Assembly: GCA_947627245.1 (NCBI GenBank)
Contig: CANQVH010000019.1
Location: forward strand, 1 to 53,954
From: an uncultured Lachnospiraceae bacterium
Lineage (GTDB): Bacteria; Bacillota; Clostridia; Lachnospirales; Lachnospiraceae
Reading direction: 5' to 3'
Length of the DNA: 53,954 nt
Under the pieces are notes generated by a model. That model was not told the origin of the DNA. It worked only from the letters and a program-made list of their open reading frames with translations, and ran no database searches. Position numbers and translations under genes: made by a program. Below are positions 34,680-43,604 of the stretch, one piece after another. Every line of letters starts with the position of its first letter. Position 1 is the stretch's first letter.

Positions 34680-34754
34680 TTGACACTGTATGCAGAATGA
34701 GTATAATCTTATTCAGCGTTTGTTTAGTAAATGTAAACTTTTTGTTTATACTCA
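34680..34754 (+). promoter_or_regulatory. Strong promoter of the polyamine operon, overlapped by a 9-bp inverted repeat
   Basis: TTGACA (34680-34685), 16-bp spacer, TATAAT (34702-34707). TGAGTATAA (34698-34706), covering most of the -10 box, has a perfect inverted partner TTATACTCA at 34746-34754. A smaller repeat, TAAAC-T5-GTTTA, lies between them. These could be operator half-sites for the XRE-cupin regulator encoded next. Inversion by the adjacent recombinase is a more speculative reading. Confidence 0.75.
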
Positions 34755-34759
34755 CTGTG

Positions 34760-34806
34760 ACGCGCCGGGCGGGCGGACAAGCGCTTTTCTCCGCCCTGCC
34801 CCGCGT
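34760..34806 (+). promoter_or_regulatory. GC-rich leader hairpin upstream of the polyamine regulator gene
   Basis: ACGCGCCGGGCGGGCGGA and its downstream partner form a long interrupted GC-rich stem (core GGGCGGA/TCCGCCC) with a 12-nt loop. ATTTTC follows. The hairpin lies inside the transcript made from 34680-34707 and about 30 nt before the first start codon, so it could act as an attenuator. Confidence 0.55.
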
Positions 34807-34837
34807 ATTTTCATACTATCATTGACCGGAGGATAAC

Positions 34838-35377
34838 ATGAAGATCGGCACGAAACTCAAGGAGCTTCGCATTGCGAAAAATCTTACACAGGAAGAGCTG
34901 GCGGACCGTGCGGAGCTGTCAAAGGGCTTTATCTCGCAGTTGGAGCGCGACCTGACCTCCCCTTCCATCGCGACGCTCGTGGACATCCTGCAATGCCTCG
35001 GCACGGATCTGCAGGAGTTTTTCAGCACACCCGCCGATGAGCAAATCGTGTTTCACGATCCGGATTACTTTGAAAAGATCGACGCGGAGCTCAAAAACAA
35101 GATCGAATGGATCATTCCAAACGCCCAGAAAAACATCATGGAGCCGATCCGCCTGACGCTTGAGGCAAACGGCTCGACCTACCCGGATAATCCCCATGAG
35201 GGTGAGGAATTCGGCTATGTGCTTTCGGGAAGCGTCAGCATTCATCTGGGCAACCGTATCTATAAGGCCAAAAAAGGCGAAGCTTTTTATTTTACCCCGA
35301 ATACGCAGCATTATATCTCTGCGAACGGCAAGACGGGCGCAACGCTGATCTGGATCAGCACGCCGCCGAATTTCTGA
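34838..35377 (+). CDS. XRE-type regulator with C-terminal cupin, probable polyamine-operon regulator
   Basis: 179 aa. The N-terminal HTH_3 (about 5-60; LTQEELADRAELSKGFISQLERD) is followed by a cupin_2 domain (GEEFGYVLSGSVSIHLGNRIYKAKKGEAFYF). This architecture is common for regulators that sense small ligands, for example PuuR-type, and is often the first gene of pot operons in Clostridia. It lies 46 bp before potA, so it probably controls the operon and itself. CGGAGG precedes the ATG. Confidence 0.88.
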   Translation: MKIGTKLKELRIAKNLTQEELADRAELSKGFISQLERDLTSPSIATLVDILQCLGTDLQEFFSTPADEQIVFHDPDYFEKIDAELKNKIEWIIPNAQKNIMEPIRLTLEANGSTYPDNPHEGEEFGYVLSGSVSIHLGNRIYKAKKGEAFYFTPNTQHYISANGKTGATLIWISTPPNF

Positions 35378-35423
35378 GTGAAATTTAGAACCATTTTGAT
35401 AGCAGCATATCGGAGGGATACAT

Positions 35424-36497
35424 ATGAGCAACAAACTGATCGATCTGGTAGGGATCACAAAATCGTTCGACGGCGAGGTCGTGCTGGATGATCTGAATTT
35501 ATATATACGGGAAAACGAATTTCTGACGCTCTTAGGACCGTCTGGCTGCGGCAAGACGACGACGCTGCGCATCATGGGCGGCTTCGAGACGCCGGATAAG
35601 GGCAATGTCATCTTTAGCGGGGAGGACATCACCAATCTTCCGCCGAACAAGCGTCAGCTCAATACGGTATTCCAGAAATACGCGCTGTTCACGCACATGA
35701 CGGTCGCGGAGAACATCGCGTTCGGCCTGAAGATCAAGAAAAAAAGCAAAGACTATATCAACGACAAGATCAAATACGCCCTGAAGCTCGTGAATCTCGA
35801 CGGCTTTGAGAACCGCATGCCGGACTCCCTAAGCGGCGGCCAGCAGCAGCGAATCGCGATCGCGCGGGCCATCGTGAACGAGCCGAAGGTGCTTCTGCTC
35901 GACGAGCCCTTAGGCGCGCTCGACCTCAAACTGCGTCAGGACATGCAGTATGAACTGATCCGGCTCAAAAACGAGCTCGGCATTACCTTTATTTATGTCA
36001 CCCACGATCAGGAGGAGGCCCTGACGATGTCGGATACGATCGTCGTCATGAATCAGGGCTATATCCAGCAGATCGGCACACCGGAGGACATCTACAACGA
36101 GCCGCAGAATGCGTTTGTCGCGGACTTCATCGGCGACAGCAACATCATCTCCGGCACGATGATCGAGGATCGCCTTGTCGAGATCCTTGGGGCGAAGTTC
36201 CCCTGCGTGGACGAGGGCTTTGGCCGAAACAAGCCGGTGGACGTAGTCATCCGCCCGGAGGACATTGATCTGCTGAAGCCGGAGGAAGGCACGATACAGG
36301 GCGTCGTATCCCATCTGATCTTTAAGGGCGTCCACTATGAGATGGAGGTGCAGGCGAACGGTTTTGAATGGCTCGTGCACAGTACGGATCTGTTCCCGGT
36401 GGGAACTCCGGTCGGCATCCATGTGGATCCGTTCGACATCCAGATCATGAACAAGCCGGAATCTGAGGACGAGGAGGCAGTCGGAGTCAATGAGTAA
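35424..36497 (+). CDS. potA: Spermidine/putrescine ABC transporter ATP-binding protein PotA
   Basis: 357 aa. Walker [12 protein letters not shown]-loop region [10 protein letters not shown], signature [14 protein letters not shown], Walker [12 protein letters not shown] and the H-loop VTHDQEE. The C-terminal TOBE domain (about 275-345) is typical of PotA. It energises polyamine import by PotB/PotC/PotD. CGGAGG is 7 nt before the ATG. Its end overlaps potB by 8 bp. Confidence 0.96.
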   Translation: MSNKLIDLVGITKSFDGEVVLDDLNLYIRENEFLTLLGPSGCGKTTTLRIMGGFETPDKGNVIFSGEDITNLPPNKRQLNTVFQKYALFTHMTVAENIAFGLKIKKKSKDYINDKIKYALKLVNLDGFENRMPDSLSGGQQQRIAIARAIVNEPKVLLLDEPLGALDLKLRQDMQYELIRLKNELGITFIYVTHDQEEALTMSDTIVVMNQGYIQQIGTPEDIYNEPQNAFVADFIGDSNIISGTMIEDRLVEILGAKFPCVDEGFGRNKPVDVVIRPEDIDLLKPEEGTIQGVVSHLIFKGVHYEMEVQANGFEWLVHSTDLFPVGTPVGIHVDPFDIQIMNKPESEDEEAVGVNE

Positions 36498-37314
36498 AGG
36501 AAAAACCAAATGGCTGCTCTCCGGCCCCTTCTTGGTCTGGAGCATCGCCTTTATCGTAATACCGCTTTTCATCATCGTCTACTATGGCCTGACGACCGCG
36601 GATGGCGCGTTCACCCTGTCGAACATCATGCAGATGGGGACGCCGGAGAACGTCAAAGCGCTCGTCTATGCGCTCGTGCTCTCGGTCATCAGCACCGTGA
36701 TTTGCCTTGTGATGGCCTATCCGCTGGCGATGATCCTGAGCAATATGAATTTCAACGCGAACGGCTTTATCGTGATGATCTTCATCATTCCGATGTGGAT
36801 GAATTTCCTGCTCCGCACGTTGGCGTGGCAGACGCTGCTCGAAAAAAGCGGCGTCATCAACATGCTGCTCGGGGCTTTGCACCTGCCGAAGCTTGCCATC
36901 ATCAACACACCCTACGCGATCATCCTCGGCATGGTCTACAATTTCCTGCCGTTCATGCTGCTGCCGATCTACAACAGCCTGATCAAGATCGACCAAAACG
37001 TCGTCAACGCGGCGCGTGACCTCGGCGCCAACGGGTTTCACACCTTCTGGCGCATCATCTTCCCGCTCAGCCTTCCGGGCGTCATCAGCGGGATCACGAT
37101 GGTCTTCGTCCCGGCGCTTACGACCTTCGTCATCAGCGACCTTTTGGGCGGGGCGAAAATCCTGCTGATCGGCAACGTCATCGAGCAGAAATTCAAGCAG
37201 GGCAACAACTGGAACGTCGGAAGCGGCCTGTCGCTGGTACTGATGGTCTTCATCCTCATCAGTATGGCGATCATGCATAAATACGACAAAGAGGGAGAGG
37301 GGGTTGCGTTCTGA
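36490..37314 (+). CDS. potB: Spermidine/putrescine ABC transporter permease PotB
   Basis: 274 aa with about six membrane spans. The cytoplasmic EAA-like loop ([21 protein letters not shown]) contacts PotA. The gene starts inside the end of potA and its stop shares a base with the potC start, so the three are translationally coupled. Confidence 0.95.
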   Translation: MSKGKTKWLLSGPFLVWSIAFIVIPLFIIVYYGLTTADGAFTLSNIMQMGTPENVKALVYALVLSVISTVICLVMAYPLAMILSNMNFNANGFIVMIFIIPMWMNFLLRTLAWQTLLEKSGVINMLLGALHLPKLAIINTPYAIILGMVYNFLPFMLLPIYNSLIKIDQNVVNAARDLGANGFHTFWRIIFPLSLPGVISGITMVFVPALTTFVISDLLGGAKILLIGNVIEQKFKQGNNWNVGSGLSLVLMVFILISMAIMHKYDKEGEGVAF

Positions 37315-38123
37315 TGCGGAATTTTCTCAAAAAGTTTTATCTCTTCTTCATCTTCGTGCTCCTGTACGCGCCGATCCTGACGCTGATCGTGCTCTCGTTC
37401 AACGCCTCCCGGACGCGCGCGAAATGGGGCGGCTTTTCGCTCAAATGGTATGCCTCGCTGTTCCAGAATGAGACGATCCTGCAGGCGCTCTACAACACGC
37501 TGCTGATCGCGCTGCTCTCTGCGCTGATCGCGACCGTCATCGGCACGATCGCCTGCATCGGCCTGAATTCCATGAAAAACGGGATGCGTATGTTCTGGTT
37601 CAACATCGCGAATATCCCGATGCTGAACGCGGAAATCGTCACGGGCATCTCGCTGATGATGCTTTTCATCGCGGTCGGCAATCTGCTCTCCTTCGTCGGG
37701 GGCGGCGTCACGTTCGGCTTCTGGACGATATTGATCGGGCATATCACGTTCAACCTGCCATACGTGGCACTTAGCGTCATGCCGAAGCTCAAGCAGGTCA
37801 ATATGTCAACCTACGAGGCTGCGCTCGACATCGGCGCGTCCCCGATCTACGCGTTTTATAAGGTGATCCTTCCGGACATCATGCCCGGCGTGCTCTCCGG
37901 CTTTCTGCTGGCGTTCACGATGTCGCTCGACGACTTCATTATCACGCACTTTGTGAAGGGTCCCGGCTTCGACACGCTGTCGACCAAGATCTACACCGAG
38001 GTGCGCAAGGGCATCAAGCCGGAGATGTACGCGCTGTCGACGCTCATGTTCGTGACGGTGCTGCTTCTGCTGATCATCGTCAACCGAAAGCCGCGGACAC
38101 GAGAGCAGAAGGTTCGTGTATAG
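37314..38123 (+). CDS. potC: Spermidine/putrescine ABC transporter permease PotC
   Basis: 269 aa with about six membrane spans and the EAA loop EAALDIGASPIYAFYKVIL. Partner of PotB. The ATG overlaps the potB TGA. The last three codons and the TAG stop lie within the left inverted repeat of the miniature element at 38113-38214, so the native C-terminus was probably slightly different before insertion. Confidence 0.95.
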   Translation: MRNFLKKFYLFFIFVLLYAPILTLIVLSFNASRTRAKWGGFSLKWYASLFQNETILQALYNTLLIALLSALIATVIGTIACIGLNSMKNGMRMFWFNIANIPMLNAEIVTGISLMMLFIAVGNLLSFVGGGVTFGFWTILIGHITFNLPYVALSVMPKLKQVNMSTYEAALDIGASPIYAFYKVILPDIMPGVLSGFLLAFTMSLDDFIITHFVKGPGFDTLSTKIYTEVRKGIKPEMYALSTLMFVTVLLLLIIVNRKPRTREQKVRV

Positions 38124-38214
38124 TGAACAATCGGACGCCGCAAGAGCCGATGTGCCTGCCCACCGCAGACATTGCACGCGTCCGATTCTAAGTGTTAAGT
38201 AAACTAAACACGAA
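38113..38214. mobile_element. MITE-like miniature repeat between potC and potD, 102 bp
   Basis: Ends are TTCGTGTATAGTGAAC (38113-38128) and GTAAACTAAACACGAA (38199-38214), 13 of 16 matching as inverted repeats. Inner arms CGGACGC and GCGTCCG extend the stem, with GCAA...TTGC and ATGT...ACAT inside. The block 38132-38158 is identical to the complement of 11341-11367 in the larger element. It overlaps the potC stop and lies about 40 bp before potD. Confidence 0.7.
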
Positions 38215-38253
38215 TTCAATATAATATACACGATTAACGAGGAGGAATTTGTT

Positions 38254-39327
38254 ATGAAGAAAGGAATCTGCATTTTACTTGCTGGGGTGCTTGCCGCCTC
38301 GCTGCTGTCCGGCTGCGGAGGATCAAAATCCGAGAGTTCCAAGTCCGCCGATGCGGGCAAGGTCGTGGTATACAACTGGGGCGAGTATATTGATCCGGAT
38401 GTGCTTGACATGTTCGAGGAGGAAACCGGCATCGAGGTCGTGTATGACGAGTTTGAGACGAACGAAATCATGTATCCGAAGATTGAGACCGGCGCCGTCT
38501 CCTACGACGTCGTCTGCCCGTCCGATTATATGATCCAGCGGATGATCGAGAACGATCTGCTTGCGGAGATTAACTTTGACAATATTCCGAATCTGAAAAA
38601 TATCGGCGAGGAATATCTGGAAGCGTCAAAAGGCTTTGACCCGGAAAACAAGTACTCCGTTCCCTACTGCTGGGGCACGGTCGGCATCCTCTACAACAAG
38701 ACGATGGTCGACGATCCGGTCACGAGCTGGGATATTCTCTGGGATGAGAAATATGCAGACAACATCCTGATGCAGAACAGTGTGCGCGATGCGTTTGCGG
38801 TCGCGTTGAAGCGGCTCGGCTACTCGCTCAACACGACGAACGAGGACGAGCTCTCCGAGGCCGCCGACACTCTGATCGAGCAAAAACCGATCGTGCAGGC
38901 GTATGTGATCGACGAAGTGCGCGACAAGATGATCGGGGACGAGGCAGCTCTCGGCGTCATCTACTCCGGTGAGGCAATCTACACACAGCGCGAAAATGAA
39001 AATCTGGAATATGTCATTCCGGACGAAGGCTCCAACATCTGGATCGACAGTTGGGTCATTCCGAAGAACGCGCAAAACAAGGAAAACGCCGAAAAGTTTA
39101 TTAATTATATGTGCGAAGCGGAGATCGCTCTGAAGAATTTCGAGTACATCACCTATTCCACTCCGAATACGGCAGCGCGTGAGCTGATCGAGGACGAGGA
39201 CATCAAGAACAGCACGATCGCATTCCCGCCCGCTGAGGACATGGAGCGCTGCGAGACTTTCCAGTATCTCGGGGACGAAGTAGACAATATGTACAATGAT
39301 TACTGGAACAAGGTGAAGTCAAGCTAA
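38254..39327 (+). CDS. potD: Spermidine/putrescine-binding lipoprotein PotD
   Basis: 357 aa. A lipoprotein signal ends in the lipobox LLSGC (Cys 22). The mature part starts with VVVYNWGEYIDPDVLDMFEE, the polyamine-binding-protein signature, and has the periplasmic-binding type II fold. It is anchored on the outer face of the membrane and delivers spermidine or putrescine to PotBC. GGAGG is 8 nt before the ATG. A TATAAT occurs at 38220-38225, just past the repeat, but no good -35 accompanies it. Confidence 0.96.
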   Translation: MKKGICILLAGVLAASLLSGCGGSKSESSKSADAGKVVVYNWGEYIDPDVLDMFEEETGIEVVYDEFETNEIMYPKIETGAVSYDVVCPSDYMIQRMIENDLLAEINFDNIPNLKNIGEEYLEASKGFDPENKYSVPYCWGTVGILYNKTMVDDPVTSWDILWDEKYADNILMQNSVRDAFAVALKRLGYSLNTTNEDELSEAADTLIEQKPIVQAYVIDEVRDKMIGDEAALGVIYSGEAIYTQRENENLEYVIPDEGSNIWIDSWVIPKNAQNKENAEKFINYMCEAEIALKNFEYITYSTPNTAARELIEDEDIKNSTIAFPPAEDMERCETFQYLGDEVDNMYNDYWNKVKSS

Positions 39328-39332
39328 GCATC

Positions 39333-40298
39333 ATGAAGCGAACAATCAATTGGAAGATCGAACAAATTCATGAAGATATGACCGTCGAGCAGTTCCTGCG
39401 CGGACGTGGGTGTTCGCATCATGTGCTGACGCGGCTCAGGCAGACCGAGCGCGGGATCCTGCTGAACGGAGACTGGGCATACACAAATCAGAAAATAAAA
39501 GCGGGGGACGTCCTGACGATCCGAATCGTCGAGAATCAGTCCTCCGCTGATCTTGTGCCTGTACAGATGCCACTGGACATCGTCTACGAGGATGAAGATC
39601 TGCTCGTCATCAACAAACCGAGCGATATGCCGATTCACCCTTCCATCAACAATTATGAGAACACGCTTGCGAACGGCGTCGCGTATTATTTTGCCTCGCA
39701 GGGGATCCCGTTCGTCTACCGCTGTATCAACCGCCTCGACCGCGATACCAGCGGTCTTCTCATCATTGCAAAGCATTATTTTAGCGCCGCGATCCTCTCC
39801 CGCATGTCCGCCGAACGGCAGATTCACCGGGAATATCTCGCCATCGTCGAAGGGATCTTGCCGGAGTCCGGTACAATCGACGCGCCGATCGCGCGTCTCG
39901 AAGGCTCCGTTTTGATGCGCTGCGTGGATTATGCGCATGGGCAGCGCGCCGTGACGCATTTCCGCAGGTTGTCGATCCGGGATTGCCAGTCTTTCCCTGA
40001 TTCACAGAGCCGATACCTCTCCCTCGCCGCCGTCACGCTTGAGACAGGCCGCACGCATCAGATTCGCGTGCACATGAGCCACATCGGACATCCGCTCATC
40101 GGAGATTTTCTCTACAATCCTGCTCGCGCGCAGGCGCCATACTCACCATCCGGCGAGCCGGTACCGTCGATCGGACGTCAGGCGCTGCACTCACACAAGC
40201 TGGAGTTTTTGCATCCAATCACGGGCGAACCACTCTCCTTTACCTGCGAAATGCCGGAAGATATGCGGCGTATCGTCTGTCCGGGCAACTTCGCATAG
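39333..40298 (+). CDS. RluA/RluD family 23S rRNA pseudouridine synthase
   Basis: 321 aa. A short S4-like N-terminal region precedes the catalytic domain with NRLDRDTSGLLI (catalytic Asp 136), and TGRTHQIRVHMSHIGHPLIGD near the C-terminus. It isomerises uridines in rRNA or tRNA; the exact target is not deducible. The start lies 5 nt after the potD stop with no clear ribosome binding site, suggesting reinitiation after potD. The function is unrelated to polyamine uptake. Confidence 0.93.
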   Translation: MKRTINWKIEQIHEDMTVEQFLRGRGCSHHVLTRLRQTERGILLNGDWAYTNQKIKAGDVLTIRIVENQSSADLVPVQMPLDIVYEDEDLLVINKPSDMPIHPSINNYENTLANGVAYYFASQGIPFVYRCINRLDRDTSGLLIIAKHYFSAAILSRMSAERQIHREYLAIVEGILPESGTIDAPIARLEGSVLMRCVDYAHGQRAVTHFRRLSIRDCQSFPDSQSRYLSLAAVTLETGRTHQIRVHMSHIGHPLIGDFLYNPARAQAPYSPSGEPVPSIGRQALHSHKLEFLHPITGEPLSFTCEMPEDMRRIVCPGNFA

Positions 40299-40329
40299 GA
40301 AACTGCCATGCAGCAAAGGAAACCAAATG

Positions 40330-41622
40330 TCACTGTTTTGCTTTGAGAAAGCGCTCAATTCGTTCCGTATTTTTCAGAGAAAGCTCCGCGGTTTCCGCAA
40401 AGCTTCGCCAATTTGAGACAGCTTCCTTGACCTGATCCATACATTTCTCCGCCTCAGCCTTCTTTATTCCAGCCTTTTCGGCAGCCTCTCTGAAATCTGC
40501 TTTAGCAAGTCCTTCCGCTTTACCATTGATTAACATTTGATGTGCATTCACCCAAATGCTGTCTGCATTGTATGAAAACGTCATATCATATGCCGGAGAC
40601 AGACACCAGCGACCTTTTTTGTCCATCAGAAAGGCAATGTTCTTTGTATGGTCGTCATAATTTCTCGCATACTCATTAAACAGCATTCTTCTGTATAATT
40701 GCAAAAAATCACTGTGAGGAAGCCTGAGCTGTCTCATTACCTGAAACGCGTCTTCATAAGAATAGATTCTGGGAGAATTGAAATCCATATGTGCCATTGC
40801 ACACAGGCTTTGCATGTGGAGCTTTTCTCCTTCGTTTCCTGTACGGTCAAATCGCTTCGTCATGAAATGCGCCCTGCCGTTCTCTTTATATAATCGGCAT
40901 TCACTCATTCGAATCCCTGCTTCCTCTGCCATGAGATAGTACGCATATTCGATTCTCGTATACTCCCTGCTGTCCGGTTCCTGATCCTTGTCTCTGTTAT
41001 TTGAAATATCGTCAAATTTCAGCAGCCAGTACTCAAACCCCTCCCCTGCATCGATCTGTCCGGAACGAATCTCACCTGTTCCTGCGTTCCACGCAATAAG
41101 CGTCTTTGCCCTTGCACCACCGACAGAGGAGCTTCCCTGCATCAGTTGCGCGATCATATTCTGATCATGCGCGATATACAAGCTTTCTCTTTCCGACAAG
41201 ATATCAGAGGCAAGTTTTGTCAGGGCATCAATGTCAATCTCTTTTCCGACATCAACAAGATCGGTTGAAGGTTCATATTCCAAGGCTCCCATGCCCCTTT
41301 GACCCACATAACACAGCTTTTCAAGCGCAGTCAGATCGCTTTCCGTCCTGCCTTGGCTTAACAGATAACTTTTTATTACAATATTACCGAACTTATCAGG
41401 CAAGGAATCCGCAAATATTCCCGGCAGTCCCCTGTAGGTTGTTTCCGGCAGCGCAGGAAAAGAGTAAGTCAGCTCAGACAGCGGCATTGTGAGCGGTGCG
41501 ACTTCTATCCCGCTTCCCAGAAAATTCCTGTCGTATTGAAACCCGATCAGACCATTCTCCTGCCTGTGAAGATAGCCTATTGTGGATCCCCACAGCTTCA
41601 CTTTTACTGTTTCTACAGCCAT
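40330..41622 (-). CDS. hipA: HipA family serine/threonine kinase toxin
   Basis: 430 aa. The N-terminal Couple_hipA segment (about 1-110; KLWGSTIGYLHRQ...PGIFADSLPDKFGN) precedes the HipA_C kinase fold. GSSSVGGARAKTLIAW is the Gly-rich/P-loop-like ATP site. NYDDHTKNIAFL (D323-N327) carries the catalytic residues and SPAYDMTF the Mg-binding Asp. HipA proteins phosphorylate tRNA synthetases or other targets and cause growth arrest. It lies 15 bp downstream of its XRE partner. All key residues are present, so it is predicted active. Confidence 0.92.
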   Translation of the reverse strand: MAVETVKVKLWGSTIGYLHRQENGLIGFQYDRNFLGSGIEVAPLTMPLSELTYSFPALPETTYRGLPGIFADSLPDKFGNIVIKSYLLSQGRTESDLTALEKLCYVGQRGMGALEYEPSTDLVDVGKEIDIDALTKLASDILSERESLYIAHDQNMIAQLMQGSSSVGGARAKTLIAWNAGTGEIRSGQIDAGEGFEYWLLKFDDISNNRDKDQEPDSREYTRIEYAYYLMAEEAGIRMSECRLYKENGRAHFMTKRFDRTGNEGEKLHMQSLCAMAHMDFNSPRIYSYEDAFQVMRQLRLPHSDFLQLYRRMLFNEYARNYDDHTKNIAFLMDKKGRWCLSPAYDMTFSYNADSIWVNAHQMLINGKAEGLAKADFREAAEKAGIKKAEAEKCMDQVKEAVSNWRSFAETAELSLKNTERIERFLKAKQ

Positions 41623-41637
41623 CGTCTACCTCTCTCC

Positions 41638-41979
41638 TCACTCGTCTTCTCCCCAGACCCAGCCTGATCCGGATCCGGTTTTGTTTGATCTCGCTCTCTG
41701 TCTTGCCGGCTTTCGCTCATACAGCGCTTTGAAATCCGGCTGCGGCTCCGGAACCAGTAGATTCAGATTTTGGACAAGCCCCAGTGACTTCAGAATTTTA
41801 ATATAATTCGAGATTTTGGAGTCTACGCCGCTCTCGATGCGTACCTCCGTACTGGAAGAAATGCCACACCTGTCCGCAAGCTCCGCCTGCGTAATATTCA
41901 GTGCAACGCGATACTGCCTGATCCTGACGCCAAGCTCCTTCAGAATATCCTGTTCTCTTTCATTTTCGCTTATCTTCAT
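41638..41979 (-). CDS. hipB: HipB-like XRE antitoxin
   Basis: 113 aa. HTH domain LGVRIRQYRVALNITQAELADRCGISSSTEVRIESG, then a basic and Gly-rich C-terminal tail (KPARQRARSNKTGSGSG) that may be disordered. It should bind the promoter and HipA. AAAGGTG precedes the ATG. First gene of the hipBA pair. Confidence 0.88.
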   Translation of the reverse strand: MKISENEREQDILKELGVRIRQYRVALNITQAELADRCGISSSTEVRIESGVDSKISNYIKILKSLGLVQNLNLLVPEPQPDFKALYERKPARQRARSNKTGSGSGWVWGEDE

Positions 41980-42010
41980 AGAATCACCTTTTTGTCATAT
42001 TTGCGTAATT

Positions 42011-42039
42011 ATATTATTATATTCTCCTTATTTTGTCAA
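42011..42039 (-). promoter_or_regulatory. Promoter of hipBA
   Basis: TTGACA (42034-42039), 17-bp spacer, TAATAT (42011-42016) on the minus strand, in a very AT-rich stretch. The region between the -10 and hipB contains alternating TATA-like repeats that may be bound by HipB. Confidence 0.7.
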
Positions 42040-42161
42040 GAATGATAAGTTATATTATTATCAAAATGCTATCCCCGATATACCGAAGATATCATTACTC
42101 CTTATTCTTCCCACAAAATAAAATATGTCCCCCTGCAGAGGACATACTTTACATTTTAAAA

Positions 42162-42419
42162 TCAGTTTTCTTTCAAATCAATCTTTTCACTTATTTCATT
42201 ATATTGATCCCTGAGCTGCGTTAAATGCTCCCTTACGCACGCATGAATCCTGCATCTTCCTGAATCCGCCCATTCCGGAACAATACCGTCCGCCTGTATA
42301 CAGCCCAGGCATTCGCCTGCCTTCATCTTATCACAGGTATCGCAGCATTCTCCGCAAGCAGTAATCGTAGAAAAATCAACTTCCTCCATCCGATGTGCAT
42401 GGTTCATGATTTTTACCAT
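42162..42419 (-). CDS. Small cysteine-rich DUF3795-like protein
   Basis: 85 aa, with six Cys in ACGECCDTCDK...CLGC and two more in GRCRIHAC. This resembles the compact zinc- or iron-binding DUF3795 family but is shorter than usual. The start is uncertain: GCGGAG abuts the first ATG, so a second ATG four codons in (42407) may be the real one. No function assigned. It stands alone between hipBA and trpS. Confidence 0.6.
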   Translation of the reverse strand: MVKIMNHAHRMEEVDFSTITACGECCDTCDKMKAGECLGCIQADGIVPEWADSGRCRIHACVREHLTQLRDQYNEISEKIDLKEN

Positions 42420-42478
42420 CTCCGCAGGTGTAATGATAATTTGTCTGCATGCCCATTATAAATCTTTTTCTCTGTCCG

Positions 42479-42528
42479 GTCAACATTCTTGGTAAATAGT
42501 AAGCCGAGAGTCAACATTCTTAGTCAAT
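42479..42528. repeat. Pair of direct repeats, possible insertion-sequence end remnant
   Basis: GTCAACATTCTT occurs at 42479-42490 and 42510-42521, each followed by similar bases (GGTAAAT and AGTCAAT). Multiple short repeats of this type occur at ends of some IS families (for example IS21-like). No transposase is present, so this is at most a scar. Confidence 0.35.
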
Positions 42529-42567
42529 CACTGAAAAACTGCTTCTTATCCCAATCCTGCAAGTTTC

Positions 42568-43572
42568 TCACCGAATCTTCTCCGGGAAACCAACCTTCTT
42601 CTGCACCTTGCGCAGCGTCTTCTGGGCATAGTAGCCTGCCTTCTCGGCGTTGTTCTTGATCGCGCTGTCGATGTAGGCCTTGTCCTGCTCAAGCTCCGCG
42701 ACGCGCTTCTGAAGCGGCTCAAGCACCGAGACGACCGCCTCTCCGACCGCCTCCTTGAACTGACCGTAGCCGCTGCCCGCGAACTCCTTCACGACCTCGT
42801 CCGGCGTCTTGTTCAGGCACGCGCAGTAAATGTCGATCAGGTTGCGCACGCCCGGCTGCTCCTCGCAGTAGCGGATCTCACCGACGGAGTCCGTCACGGC
42901 GCGCTTGCACTTCCTGCGGATCGTATCCGGATCATCCATGAGATAGATGCTGGCGTTCGGATTCTCGTCCGACTTGCTCATCTTCTTCGTCGGATCCTGC
43001 AGGCTCATGATCTTCGCCCCTGCCTTGCCGATATACGCCTCCGGAATCGTGAACACGTCGCCGTAGATCGCGTTGAAACGCTGCGCAACATCGCGCGTCA
43101 GCTCCAAATGCTGCATCTGGTCGATGCCGACCGGCACCACATCCGCCTGATACAGCAGAATATCCGCGGCCATGAGCACCGGATAAGTGTACAGACCGGC
43201 GTTGATATTGTCCGCGTGCTTCGCAGACTTGTCCTTAAACTGAGTCATGCGATTCAGCTCGCCCATGTAAGTAAAACAGTTCAAAATCCATGCGAGCTCC
43301 GCGTGCGCGGAGACATGCGACTGGTAGTACAGGCAGTTTTTCTCCGGATCGAGCCCGGCCGCGATATAGAGCGTCAGAAGCGCCCGCGCGCGTTTCCGAA
43401 GCGTCGCCGGGTCCTGCCGCACCGTGATCGAATGCATGTCAACCACCGAATAAAAGCACTCATATTCATCACTCAGCTTCACCCAATTCTTCAGGGCGCC
43501 GAGATAATTTCCCAAAGTAAGAGAACCTGTCGCCTGCATTCCGCTGAACAATACTTTTTTGTTGTCAATCAT
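42568..43572 (-). CDS. trpS: Tryptophan-tRNA ligase
   Basis: 334 aa class I synthetase that charges tRNA-Trp. The HIGH-like motif is GSLTLGNYLGAL and the KMSKS motif KKMSKSDENP. VPVGIDQMQHLELTRD is typical of TrpRS. GGGAGGG is 6 nt before the ATG. The leader is short (about 30 nt from the predicted start site), so there is no room for a T-box. Confidence 0.97.
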   Translation of the reverse strand: MIDNKKVLFSGMQATGSLTLGNYLGALKNWVKLSDEYECFYSVVDMHSITVRQDPATLRKRARALLTLYIAAGLDPEKNCLYYQSHVSAHAELAWILNCFTYMGELNRMTQFKDKSAKHADNINAGLYTYPVLMAADILLYQADVVPVGIDQMQHLELTRDVAQRFNAIYGDVFTIPEAYIGKAGAKIMSLQDPTKKMSKSDENPNASIYLMDDPDTIRRKCKRAVTDSVGEIRYCEEQPGVRNLIDIYCACLNKTPDEVVKEFAGSGYGQFKEAVGEAVVSVLEPLQKRVAELEQDKAYIDSAIKNNAEKAGYYAQKTLRKVQKKVGFPEKIR

Positions 43573-43604
43573 AATCGTCCCTCCCAGTAAAAAACATCAA
43601 CGAA

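Noticed and set aside
34717..34740. GTTTGTTTAGTAAATGTAAA in the pot leader as a third copy of the miniature repeat end
   Set aside because: The match to the terminal repeat is partial, the inner conserved block is missing, and no partner end is present.
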